DNA from: Otis tarda
Taxonomy: Eukaryota; Chordata; Aves; Otidiformes; Otididae
Assembly (NCBI GenBank): GCA_026413225.1
Contig: CM048591.1
Location: 41,036,803-41,100,802, forward strand
DNA: 64,000 nucleotides
Reading direction: 5' to 3'
Shown piece by piece: positions 25,237 to 36,030 of the stretch. A program made the position numbers and the translations under genes. Under the pieces are notes generated by a model. The model had not been told where the DNA came from and made no database searches. It was given only the letters and a program-made list of their open reading frames with translations. How positions within the stretch are numbered: position 1 is the stretch's first letter; each line of letters starts with the position of its first letter.

Positions 25237-26351
25237 CAGAAAAGAGAATAGTTTCCAAGACGGTCATGAGATGAACAGAACAGGCCATGTGTGAATAAGG
25301 ATGGAGACTGAATATTAGTTTGTCCCTAGAGCTGGTCTCACTTTGCCAAACTGATGCAGGGGGACAGTAGGCAGTTTGGAAGAATGCTCTATTTTTGTTT
25401 TGTTTTGTTTCTTGCCTGTTCAGAGCTTAAACAAAAAATGCAATAGGCTCTTGACCTATGTCAAGCCAGCAATTTTCACCAGCACTACTAGACACTAAGG
25501 AAAAACTAGTCCTGAATGTCACCTGTAGTATTCTTAGTATTCTGAGAAGAATGTGTTAGGTGCTAATTATCCTGGAAACCTGATGATCTATTTTTTTTAC
25601 TGTGAATGTTTATCATTTTTGCCCTTACTGAGACACTGTTCAATAAAAAATGAAATTGTTGTCCTGTCATCTCTGTTAATGGAGCACTCTGTCAACTATT
25701 GAAGTTCAGCCTAGGATCTCGCTTTGAAGACATTAAAAAGTATTACTGCAGGCAGAGCTCTTTTGTTCAGTCGAACAAAGTATCTCTCCATTTACCTGCC
25801 CTCAAAATTGGGACTATGAATGCACTTCTGATAGGGGGTGGAAAAATTCTTGACTTATGCTAACAAGTCTGAATGAAAAGTGCTGGGATTAAGGAATCCA
25901 GTCTGGTGCAGAAATGAAGGACTTGTAAGTAAGTGTACAGTACAAAACCAAGGCCAAAAGTGAAGCCAAATTATTTCATTGTGGGGATGCTTCACAGCTT
26001 CCCACTAATATGTAGCTTTCCAAAGCAAACAAGATGAAAAAGCATTGCAATTTTGCTTCATCTGCAGCGTAAGAGGGTCTTGAGTGATCTGGATGTAGGT
26101 CTAATTGCAAGAAAAGGGTCAGACTGAAAATGCTCCTGGCATAAGGCAGTATACTGCTTTAAGCTTTCCTGTGCTGTGCCTCTTATTGCCATTTTATCTG
26201 GCCAGCAGATTCACAAACTGCTTCATGTGAAGATATGTAGAGACCAGCAATTATGCAGTATAGCGGGACATAAGGACATACTTGTCCTTTTCTTATTCCT
26301 CCCTGACTCTGTGCTTACAGTCAGCACTGCAATAGGGACACCAGGCCAGTG

Positions 26352-26385
26352 CTGGGTTTAAACCCAGGGTCTGGGTTTAAACCAG
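26352..26385. repeat. 16-bp perfect palindrome with partial direct repeat
   Basis: CTGGGTTTAAACCCAG at 26352-26367 is a perfect palindrome, and CTGGGTTTAAACCAG follows at 26371-26385. The pair can form a cruciform or hairpin. It lacks features of a known element, and its function is unknown. Confidence 0.85.
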
Positions 26386-27449
26386 TACTCACTGCTCCTC
26401 TGCAGGCACATGTGTCTATTAAAAGGGTGAAAACCCACTGAGACTAGTGAATACATTCAGTGTTTCATTTAAATTTTTCTGTGACATCATGCCAACTACT
26501 AATTAATACTGATTAGTGTTAACTCCTCTCAACCTCCTTCTAACAAGGCACCATGCATGCATCAGCTCTGCCTTTTGTTTGTAAATATCTTGTCTGAAAC
26601 AAAGCAATTTATAATCTCCTTACTTTTGTGAATAGAAAAGATGTGCTCTTATCCACTTTATCAGCCAGTCGAGCATCGCTCTTTCAGAGCCTGATCCAAA
26701 GTCCACGGAAAGACTCCTGCTGGGTTAAACGTGTTTTAGATCAAGCTCTTAGCAAAGGCAGCACTTTAATAAATCATAGCCTTGCAACCTCTCTGACAGG
26801 CAGCATACCTTTGTGGTTCTCTATGGCCTGCCAGCTTTAGGGTTTTCTTTGTCTTTTTAAGGATTTTATTCTACCCAAGCAACCCTGACTTATATTCTGT
26901 ACAGCCCCACTGAACGTAAATGGAGTTTTACAGACTGTAAGTCAGAACCGACTCTGATTCTCTGATGTTGTCTTTTTCTGATCCAAGGTTCACTGTCATG
27001 CTAGCTTGTCTATTCCACCCTCCTACCTTCCTTCAAAATTTCATTTCTCTCTTATTTCTGTGTTTCCAGAGCTCTGGCCCTATCACTCAGCTGCTAAATC
27101 TCTGTCTCTCTCTATTGGGCTGCCTTCTTTCTCTCAACCGCCAGATCTTTTCTTCCTCCCAGCAATCTTTCCCTCCTCAACTGCCATAATATATTTGCTG
27201 CTATTTAATGAGGTGCCCAAGATGAGCGAACTGACACTCTCATTCTGTCTCCCAGCATCCTTAAATGGATAGCATGATAAATACAAGCCAAAACAGCATT
27301 TTCTGCTGAGGAATCTGAAACTCCTAATAGACATGCCTCCCAATTCTCCAAAATAGATAGGGCAACGTCCTCTGACAGTAACTTGACAAAACTCCATTGA
27401 CTGCAGCAAAGTTACTTTGACTTACAGCGACTGAAGTTTTACCCCATAA

Positions 27450-27625
27450 TATAAATGGAACTTGTATTTCACATAAATCAGAAGAAAGTAGTTAGATGTA
27501 TGGCAAATTAAATTAAATATCTGATGTCAAATTACTGCGAGTTCCTGAATTAGTGCTGCTTAATATCAAATCTTAAATTTGCGTCTGAGGTCAAATTAAA
27601 ATTACCATTATCTAATGGAAATAGC
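27450..27625. promoter_or_regulatory. Putative homeodomain-site-rich element
   Basis: Seen: CAAATTA/CAAATTAAA occurs near 27,506, 27,528 and 27,592, and TGATGTCAAATTA and TGAGGTCAAATTA share the same framework. AATTA and its complement TAATT are typical homeodomain cores. Inference: a possible conserved non-coding element; the alternative is ordinary AT-rich DNA. Confidence 0.25.
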
Positions 27626-29459
27626 TCTGTACTATATCTTCAGTGACAGTCATGAGTTTAATAATCTAACAAACCACTGGATGTCTCTACTGTGCCACAC
27701 AAGTCCACTTAAAATATACATATCTGGCACAAAATTCTACTTAAAAAAGAAGGCAATTTGCACACAGAAATATTGGAAATGATGGGACAGAGATTTGAGA
27801 TGGATCTCTCATTGGATATGCTATGAAATGCAGACATTACCTACATGGTACAGTAAAATTCAGTTCATTCTTTCAAATAAGGAAGCTCTTTTTCTTTTCA
27901 TTGTTTAGATGATACCCGTTCTTCACAGGTATGGAGAACCACAAGTCTCTAGTACAGTGAATTTTGTTTGCTTTTATTTCTTTGACTCAGCTGAATGGAA
28001 TTCAGATTTACATTTTAGTCTTCCTACTTTGAACACTCTCCTAAATACCCTGTTCCTTTGCCATCCTTCTCCATGGACGGGGGATGACGGAGTTATTCCT
28101 CTGGAAACTCCAAATGTTAATTAAGTAACAAAAGCCTATATGAGGATTGAGGCAATTCAGGACAGGAAGGATAAAATCATAAGGACAGGAATACTTAGGG
28201 GTATCAAACCTATTACACAGGCTGTGTGCTTATACGTGTAGGGGAAAGGGGATGAACCCTCCAATAGATACCGGCTGGATTTAGTCACCATGGCTACACA
28301 TGATTTGTTCTGGCTGTCCCTTCAAGCTGTTTTTCCACTGAGAAGGATTGCAGGGCTGTGAGGTTTCTGTGGGGCGGACGTGACATGGCTCCTGACATGG
28401 GCTGGCAGCAACACATCTAGGCACCTCATGAGGAGGCTACAGGCAGGTACAGGAAAAGCTGTGCTTGAAAATCAGGCTGGTTTTGTTTGCTTGGGATCCT
28501 GCGCCACCACACTGTCTTTGGGAAGCTGTTCGTGTTCTGTATCAGGGTGCATTAATTTGTTAAAGGATTCCAAAAGCGCTTTGTGACTTGTGTTGTGCAG
28601 GGTGGTTAATCTGTACATTCCCCTGGATTAAATATCTACTGCATGACTCAAGTTGTTCCTTCCAGTCCTATTTTGATTTGAAGTTTAAAAATGAAAAAGC
28701 AAAATTAATAATAAACAACACCACCGCACAATTTTCAATTTATCACAAAACTACCCATCCATCAGAGCAGTTATAAGTCATTACCAGTATGGATGCTTTT
28801 GCTTGTTTGCAGTCACTCACATAGTCACTTCCACTTCTGAAGAGGCATCAGGATGTGAAAAATAGATGCCTGGTTTGAGAACTGGGATTTATGACTCAGC
28901 CAAATTCTTCTGTGCCGTGCCAGTAATGACAATTCACTGGCGTCTCTAGTATGGCTGCTGGATATTCATGCAGAAGAGATGCCACGTGTGATGCTAGAAG
29001 GTGGTGATGGCAAATTATTGTGTTAGGCTGGCAAAGTCGGAATTTAAAGGGTGTTGTCAAATACTCACAAATTACTGTAATCTGGGAAAAGGTAATAAAT
29101 GGAGGCTGGATACTCTTACCTCAATCTTAATGACTTTGACTGTAGTTGGTACTTGGTTTTATTTTCTTTTTTTTTTAAAAAAAATCCATAAAGATCTTGA
29201 AGTGGAAAAAGCTAATGTCTGTAATAACAGTGGGTTCAATTTTACTTCATCCCAGAACTTTGTTCTGAGCAGAGCAGCTGAGTTTTAAAAAGACTGCTCT
29301 ATTCTCTTGTATCTATAATAAATTCCTGCTAGCGAAGTTTAAATATGAAGCTTCAGGGAACAAAGGAAGCTGCTAAAAGGTAGATAAATCATCAGCTTTT
29401 ATTCAAAGGAACCTTTTCACCTATTCAGTAGCATGAATCTTGCAAGACAAAAACAATAT

Positions 29460-29690
29460 TTTGAATTTTATAGTGCCTTTCATCCAAAGCACTTTGCAAA
29501 AAAATGAATAAATTAGTTTCCCCTCATGGTACAGTGTTTGCAAATGTTGATATTTCAGTTTCAAGGTGGTGCTGGTCAAGACAAAATGAGGGACAGTGGT
29601 TTTGCCAAAGTCCTACATAGGTAACCTGCATTGAGAGTCTGGAATAGTATCTGGATTAACATAAGACAAATGTCCTGTTTACTGGATTTG
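29460..29690 (+). repeat. Ancient amniote repeat remnant (CR1/L3-tail or MIR-like)
   Basis: TATAGTGCCTTTCATCCAAAGCACTTTGCAAA at 29,469-29,500 resembles the conserved 'tataaagcgcctttcat...caaagcgctttacaaa' start of an old amniote repeat. The end, around 29,600-29,655 (TTTGCCAAAGTCCTACATAGG then GAGTCTGGAATAGTATCTGGATT), resembles its 'ttgcccaaggtcacacag...gccgggaatagaaccc' end. The order and spacing of the two blocks fit, which raises confidence. The exact family name is not certain. Confidence 0.55.
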
Positions 29691-29983
29691 GGAAGCTAAA
29701 TCATGCAGAAGACAAATCTGTGAAGAACCCAGTCTACAGGCTACGGCAGAGGATAAAATGTCACCAGCTGACTGCAGGTGTTTCTGCATTGAGAGTAAAT
29801 GTAAAGAGATGTTCCCCTTACTGGTAAGCACGCTCCTCTGCTCATGGCTTGAGCCAGATCAGGCTTGGCAATGCCGGATCTCATTGGGGATTTGGCTCTT
29901 CGTCTCCGTGTCAGTTTGAGATCTGTAGAAGGGGAATACATGTGTACTCTTACCTTGCAGAGCCCCTGCAAGGATGAACATAT

Positions 29984-30009
29984 AACATATAGGATTAACA
30001 TATAGGATG
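29984..30009 (+). repeat. 13-bp tandem duplication
   Basis: AACATATAGGATT is repeated immediately with one change at the last base. A minor local duplication with no evident function. Confidence 0.8.
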
Positions 30010-30299
30010 TTAATGGATTTCAGGTGATTAGTTGAATCTGCAGCAACAGGCACTGTATGAGTTCTGCCAGACTATCTTACATACCTTGTTCGGGTTCCCA
30101 TGTACCTTGACTCATAGCATGCATATCAGACACAAAGATTTAGCCCTTTCTCCCACCTGCGGTGTCTCCCTAATGTACATTTCTTAGTCTTACATCTATA
30201 CAAGTTTTAATTTTCCGGAATAATCACATTTGCAGTTTCACTTGGGGAGACTATTTGCTATCCCAGTAAATTTTCTGACACTCATTCTGCATGTCTTCT

Positions 30300-30760
30300 T
30301 GATTCTGTTTCCACACATGTCATTATACCTTATGTGTTGCTCCAAATAACTCCTTTTATTGCCTTTGTTTTTATGCCTTTCAAATATTTGACATCTCCTA
30401 TTCTGCCTCCCCACCATGCGCTGGGTTGTCACTTAGCCAAGCTATCATGCAGAACTAGCTCCCATAATCTTGCCTTGTTATTCACCTATTGACCTCTAAT
30501 CTTTTTTGAGGTCTAGTGGAAACCTTCTCCTTTGGGCTGCGGATTGAACACAACACACCAAATGTGAATATATGAGAGTTGTACAAGGGAAGGACAAGTC
30601 CGTTCAAGTTTCCTCATGTGACACCCAAATCTAAGCGCTTTGCTTCTTTTTGCTGCTTTGTCACATCATGAGCTCTGCACTGACACCTCGTCCCCCCTTC
30701 TCCATCCTGCTCAATGGACTCGGAGCGCTTCTGCCTGGGGAGCGTGCCTCCCACCACCCT
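30300..30760 (-). mobile_element. Old, decayed CR1/L3-like LINE fragment
   Basis: Read on the plus strand, the block order parallels the antisense of the CR1 3' ORF seen intact at 51.4-51.9 kb. Near 30,490-30,530 ACCTCTAATCTTTTTTGAGG...GGAAACCTTCTCC corresponds to 'cctctgatcatcttggtgg...ggaccctttcc'. Then GATTGAACACAACACACCAAATGTG corresponds to 'gaactggacgcagtactccaggtg', and near 30,645-30,680 GCTGCTTTGTCACATCATGAGC corresponds to the 'ttctgggccgc...gcccgctcatgttgagc' region. Many frame-breaking changes are present, so it is an inactive relic, much older than the copy at 51-53 kb. Confidence 0.5.
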
Positions 30761-31639
30761 AATGAATGCGCATTTCTCTTTACTGGCATTCTTCAAACCC
30801 TCTGAACTATTCTCAGTGAATTACTAAAGAAATCTTTCTCACCACGCTCTGGTCGCTGAGATGTTGTCCAGCCTGAGCAGCTCTAAAGAGCCGTTTCAGA
30901 CCATCCATCCCACACTTCTTTCATTTGTGCATGTTACGCTCAAGATTGTAACGATTCATCCTGCTATTCCTCCTCTGGAAGTATATCTCCCCTGTGTGCC
31001 CGTGGCCTCCTAATCCATCAGGCTTGGCCTACCTGTCTTGGAGAAACCCGTGCTCAGTCTACCGTGCTCTCCAGCTGTGGTGTGATGATTTGCTCCTCTT
31101 TGTCCTCAGACGTCTGCCATTAATCCGCAGCATGACTAGGGTGGTGGTACTGGGTGAAATGCAGCCTGCACCTCTCCCGTCCCTGCCAAGGCCTGGCGGT
31201 CCTCATGCCTCCACGCTTTTTGGCATCACCCCTGTCTGCTGCACAATTCCCCTGTGTAGACTGGAGGGCAGGACGCCTCTGTGTAGGTTTGTCACAGGCA
31301 GTAGTGATCATGAGAGTCTGCTTGGAGCCAGACTGGACTAATAATATTGCCAGAACCGTGGGACAGGGAGGAGGAGAAAGAGCGGAGCTGCCTGTGAGAT
31401 AGGAGGCTGCAGGAGGACTGTGATTCCTACAACTCTTCTGAAAGGTTTTTAACAGTCTACTTCATGGCCTCATTAAGCGAACAATGTCAGAGCTTTAAAA
31501 AGAGCCCTCTGCGATTCATGCACGGGGCTGGCAATATATGTCACAACAGATACAGACAGAGAAGCAAAGGAGCAGGGAAACGCGCCGTATGGCTGGACCC
31601 CAAAGGAAAGAGCGAGAACGTTTCCTCTTTCACCCTCTA

Positions 31640-32290
31640 CTCTGAATCCTTGCAATAATTAGCCAAAGTAAAATGAATATTAGCTTATGCTTAACTGCCT
31701 TTCCAGCATGTTACTCCGCATTGACCCAGTAGTGCTAAACCAATTATTTTTTGAACTTTATGGCTTTAAATAATCCTCTGCTCTAAAACTCCCTCTACCC
31801 CTCAGCTACTTAACCACAGGCCCGACTGCCCTAAATCCTTTTCTTATACTTTGTAGCTTTTTAAGCAAGCCCCCTCTTTAAGTAGACATAATCCCTTCTC
31901 TGTAGAAAACATGAAAGACCTTGAACAAATCAAGATTTCTCCATGGAGAATTCAGCTAATCCTGTGCTTAGCTCCTAACAAGGAAATCCATCTCGCCACC
32001 AAGCACCCCATTACCAGGACTAATGCCTGACTCGAATAACAAGCGAATTATTGTGCTTTAATTGCAGCACCGCTCTGTCACATGGAGGAGCTGGAGAGGA
32101 ACGTGACTCGGCTCCTCCAGGAAAGACAGGTCGCGCCTTTATGTTGTTGTTCAGGTGGCTGTGATTTCAAGGCAGGCTAAATTAACTATTAATACCGACC
32201 GCACATGCTTCAGATTAGATGAAACAGCTGCACTGTAGCTCTGTAGCACACTTTATTACAAAACAAGTGCTGTTATACTGGATTACTGTT
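31640..32290. promoter_or_regulatory. Putative conserved regulatory block
   Basis: Seen: AATAATTAGCC, TAAACCAATTATTTTTTGAACTTTATGG, TTATTGTGCTTTAATTGC and TAAATTAACTATTAATACCG combine homeodomain cores with a CCAAT word and interspersed CpGs (CAGGTCGCGCC near 32,129). This mixture of balanced complexity and TAAT cores is typical of vertebrate conserved non-coding elements. The call is inference only. Confidence 0.3.
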
Positions 32291-33348
32291 CTCCTTTACA
32301 TTGTCTTTTGACTGTTTTGAAATTCGTAAATATGCCGGGGCCTGAAGGGGTACAGTCGTGCCCTCCTGGGGAGGGAGGCATCAACCATTTGGTCACAGGA
32401 AATTATATTAGTGTTAAGTCAGAGCGAAAGCAAAAGTGGATGCATGGTCAGCACCTTTTCCCGGAAGGGCTTCCCGCAGCATGAGCTGGTTACTGCTGTG
32501 ATGGAAGAAGGGAGAAAAAAAAATTTTGTGGAAAAATAACATTATGTATCAGAAGGAAACAGAAGGCGCTGTTCCGGCTCTGGGGCGGTGGTGTTAGCAC
32601 TGATATTAGCTGCGCACTGGATAGCATCACAAAATGGAAACAGGAAGACGACACCTAGTACAGATCCTGGCTATGAGGCAGGACACCGGCCTCTGCCACT
32701 GGGACAGTCACTGCGATGAGTGCTTGGGACCCTGGTGATTCAGCGGCCGCATCTAAGTTGGAAATGAGCCGCGCTGTGAGAAGCAGACTGTATGTACCTC
32801 AACATGGGGGCTTAGTGAGCACACTCAGGGTGCACATGGCTTTTTCCCCAGCTTACAGGGGTTTGGTGAGAGGTGTCCATTGCATTAAGTCAACAGTTGC
32901 AGAGGTGGATAGGGAGCCAGGAGCCAGTGTGTGAGGAGTGAGCCCTGAATAGGAACTACTCCTCCTGACTGATGTGCTCAGGTAAAGCCACGCCGTCTCT
33001 GATTTAGTGTCTTAATGAGCTCCACAGCACGGAATTAGTGTGTGCTCCTTCTGCTGATTCAGAGAGTTTTGTGAGGCTCCTCTGGATGCCCTGATGTAGT
33101 GTGGTGATTTCTCAGCTTTTTCTGGATTTAGAACAAATTTGTTTCGAAGATGCCTGGAGGGACTCCTGGATTAAGTAAGGAAAGATCTTTGATGCTGTTT
33201 GGTAGAGTGGAGAGAATTAACTGTGAGAACTATAACTCATTTCTACGCTTGATAAAAGCATGCATATATTACTAGACAAGAGTGATTGTAACAAGACAAG
33301 AGGAAGTGCTGTCTGTTCCACTGTGATGAGAAATCAGGATGAAATACC

Positions 33349-33364
33349 TTTTTTTTTTTTTTTT
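33349..33364 (+). repeat. Poly(T) tract, 16 bases
   Basis: An uninterrupted run of 16 T. No retroposed body was recognised next to it. Confidence 0.9.
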
Positions 33365-33719
33365 AATTCAGGCAGGGTTTATCATCCTATGCAGAGCAGA
33401 GGTTGCATGTTTATTGTCTTGGTTTACAATGTGCTTTTCTAAGTAAGATTTTTTCCTCTCTGTATAATACAGCTCAGCTGTAGCTGATGCTGCAGTCATG
33501 TCTCTAGATCCTGAAAAATAACAGTGAGGGATGGGTGGGACGGGAGAGACAAGCAGCAGCATTACATGGATTTAATGTGACATTAGGCAAATATTGAGCA
33601 AGATTTTAATTACAGTGGTTATGGCAAATTTTCCTGCTCTGGGAGATGTCAAAAATCCTCCTATATTTAGTAACCTGAATACAAGAGCCTCATTGCCTAC
33701 TCTCTCCATCTCAGGCTGC

Positions 33720-34180
33720 ATGTAAAGTGCGGACTAGGAGAGTTAATGGCTTGTAGTTTAAGGGGAGTTCCACTAGATGATGGTATAAATCTTCATAATG
33801 AGCCAGACCAAAGTGGGCAGCTTGGCGAGGAGTCCGGGAGAAGTGAAATGCCGCACAACTACGGGCAGTGACAGCCCCTAATCTTCCCCTTGCTGCGTTA
33901 GAGTGGGGCTCCCGACAATCGCACCGGCCGCACGAGCGCTGGCAACACCCAGCAGCATTGCAGCTGGCTGTGGCATCACACAGGCAAACTGAATGGAGGG
34001 GCTGATTTACGTGATTTAAAATCAAGTAACAATTTGCTTAATTTATTTTGCAAATTAGGCTGGGCTAACATCAATTCATTTTTAAATGATACTATAAATG
34101 AGAGTAATTGTGTAATTAGCAGCAAATTAATTACAGGGCAGAAGATCCATTTACATGAATTTGAAATAAAAAATTAAAGC
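33720..34180. promoter_or_regulatory. Putative bipartite regulatory element: CpG cluster plus TAAT cluster
   Basis: Seen: 33,822-33,945 holds an unusual local cluster of CpGs for this window (GGCGAGGAGTCCGGG, GCCGCAC, CCCGACAATCGCACCGGCCGCACGAGCGC). Directly after it, 34,030-34,165 has many TAAT/ATTA cores (TTGCTTAATTTATT, GCAAATTAGGC, GTGTAATTAGC, AAATTAATTACAGG). Inference: a developmental enhancer or other conserved element; no conservation test was possible. Confidence 0.35.
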
Positions 34181-34502
34181 TGGGTCTTACATTCCCCCAG
34201 CTGACAGATGTCAGGACGTTGTTGGGGCACAAGTCTCATTCTGTCTTCCCCAGGAGGAGAAAAGAAACAGCTTTTTGTACAGCTCAGTAGCATCTTCTGT
34301 AGCTCACTCAGATTGGCACTGGAGGCCTCAAAAGGGAGTTTCATGGAGACATTCTCAGGCAGGAGGAATATTCCCCGATGAGACAGCAATTAGGAGAAAG
34401 GGCATATGGGCAAGACAATGTCATCAAGAAAATCTGCTGGAGAGAACAGCCTCTGAAATATATCAGCAATGGAGAAATGCTTGCCTTGGTCTCTGGGGAG
34501 AG

Positions 34503-35247
34503 TGTAAAAGGATACGCCATTTCTGGATGCCAGTGGGAAGAAGAATACTGCCAAGGTTCTCCACTTTCACCCAGGGGCTGGTGCATCTCTCCTAGGACAC
34601 AGCTCAGCCTGAGGAATGTAAAACCCAGGTTCCATTTTGATTTCTGTCTCATCGTACTGGCTCTGGCTGGGAGGGAGTTCATTTTCTTCAGAGCAGCCCG
34701 TAAAGTGCTGCAGTTTGGGTTTATGCCAAAACCAGTGCTGACAATGCACCCACATTTGGCCTGTTGGTAAAGGGTGCTCGCACAGTGCCAAGGCTTTCTC
34801 TGTTCCTTACACCCACTTGCCCCAACAAGGAAGGAAGCTGGGGGTGGGCAGGAAGCTGGGACGGACCACAGGTGGGACAGCTGACCCCAGCTGGACAAAG
34901 AGATACCCCTGCTGTAGCACATCGTAGTCAGGAATAAATGCTGGAGGACAGGAGCAGGAGGGGGATATTCGGGGTGATGGTGTCTGTGTTCCCACATCAG
35001 CGTCAGATGTGCTGAGGTCCTGCTTTCTAGGGAGTGACTGGACACCTGCCTACCCACTGGGAGCTGTGAATGAATTCCTTGCTTTGCTTTGCCTGCAAGT
35101 GCAGCTTTTGCTTTATCTGTTGAACTGTCTCTGTCTTCACTTGCGAGTCTTCTCACCTGCCTTGTATTTTGCTCCCACCCCACAGGAGAGGGGGGTGAGG
35201 GAGCCGCTGTGGGGGTGCTTTGGCTGCTGGCCGGAGTAAACCCACCA
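34503..35247 (+). mobile_element. Endogenous retrovirus LTR (probable solo LTR), avian type
   Basis: The text of 34,650-34,760 (TACTGGCTCTGGCTGGGAGG..., AGAGCAGCCCGTAAAGTGCTG) and of 35,070-35,240 (AATTCCTTGCTTTGCTTTGCC, TTGAACTGTCTCTGTCTTCA, GAGTCTTCTCACCTGCCTTG) matches a common avian ERV LTR known to me. A polyadenylation signal AATAAA lies at 34,933-34,938, in the place expected for the R region. Its 5' part pairs with the inverted copy at 50,054-50,489. No gag, pol or env sequence flanks it, so a solo LTR left by recombination is likely. Ends are approximate (TGTAAAAG... to ...CCACCA) and no clear target duplication was seen. Frames on either strand across it, including a 280-codon antisense one, are treated as chance. 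Confidence 0.7.
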
Positions 35248-35869
35248 TGTTCCTGTAGTGGATTTATTACCCTATAATTAATTAACTGCTAATTGCACAG
35301 GTGCTTGTATTTACAGCATGAATAAAACTCACCAAAAAACCCCAAAACCAGACTTCAAAGAGTAAGTCAGTGATGAAAAAGGAAACAGAGCTCAAGAATA
35401 CTGATCCACATCTCCTAGTATAACCAGTGTGAAGAGAATACTCTGTGTTCCTGTGGTAGCTCTGCTCTGTAAATCAGTATCTTTCAAAAAGAAATGGGAA
35501 ATGCAGAATCTTAAATGCTAGGACTTGAAGTACTTGCTGCCATACAAAATCTACATAACCGTAAGTGCTTACCTGTTCAAAAGTAGAATTATATGCTCAT
35601 AAGATGGTCGCTGAAAACATCACAGTACTAATAGATACCAGTTTAATGATCTTAAAGCAAAATACTGAAAATCAAAGCTGATTTTATGTAGACAACTATC
35701 ACATATGCTTTTGTCAGAGAGCTGGGAAAAAAGGACCGTAGTTAGGAAAGGTTTGACTCCGTGCCACAGCATCTGCTTAGCCTTTCATTTCAGCTCCAGG
35801 TGCTTTTGAAAATGGTGACCTTGATGACTCTTTTTACCCACACAGCTTTATAAAACTGTCTTGTTACAT

Positions 35870-36030
35870 CCTGCAGGGATGTAACTTCTAAGAGCCGAGA
35901 GCCAGCCAGAATCAGCTGTTATTGTACGTGGAGCTGCTTGTTGTACAGGGCTGATTGGTTATAAATTGGACATTGAGTAGCACAGGCCTCTGTAAGGCAT
36001 CTGAGTAATTATGGAGCAATTTGCATCCTT
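35870..36030. promoter_or_regulatory. Putative conserved regulatory block with octamer
   Basis: Seen: GATTGGTTATAAATTGG (a reverse CCAAT word followed by an AT-rich core), GTAATTATGG, and an octamer ATTTGCAT at 36,019-36,026. Inference from motif content only; there is no evidence for conservation or for transcription. Confidence 0.25.

Larger units (their letters stand above)
25237..29459. other. Anonymous unique sequence, no gene recognised
   Basis: AT-rich single-copy sequence. It includes a palindromic motif at 26,352-26,385 and a block with repeated TCAAATTA words at 27.5 kb, listed separately. Two phrases at 26,905-26,931 and 27,386-27,406 resemble the recurrent CCATTGACTTCAATGGAG motif of ancient amniote repeats. 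No coding evidence was found. Confidence 0.6.
30761..34502. other. Unique sequence with regulatory-looking blocks, no gene recognised
   Basis: Higher GC than average at 30.9-31.4 kb and 33.7-34.0 kb. Frames up to 115 codons near 31 kb overlap on both strands and show no family features. Two blocks with enhancer-like composition are listed separately at about 31,640-32,290 and 33,720-34,180, and a T16 tract lies at 33,349-33,364. Confidence 0.55.

Noticed and set aside
34341..35183. 280-codon minus-strand open frame, the longest outside CR1
   Set aside because: It lies largely antisense to the LTR at 34,503-35,247, starts and ends without regard to any domain and has no recognisable motif.
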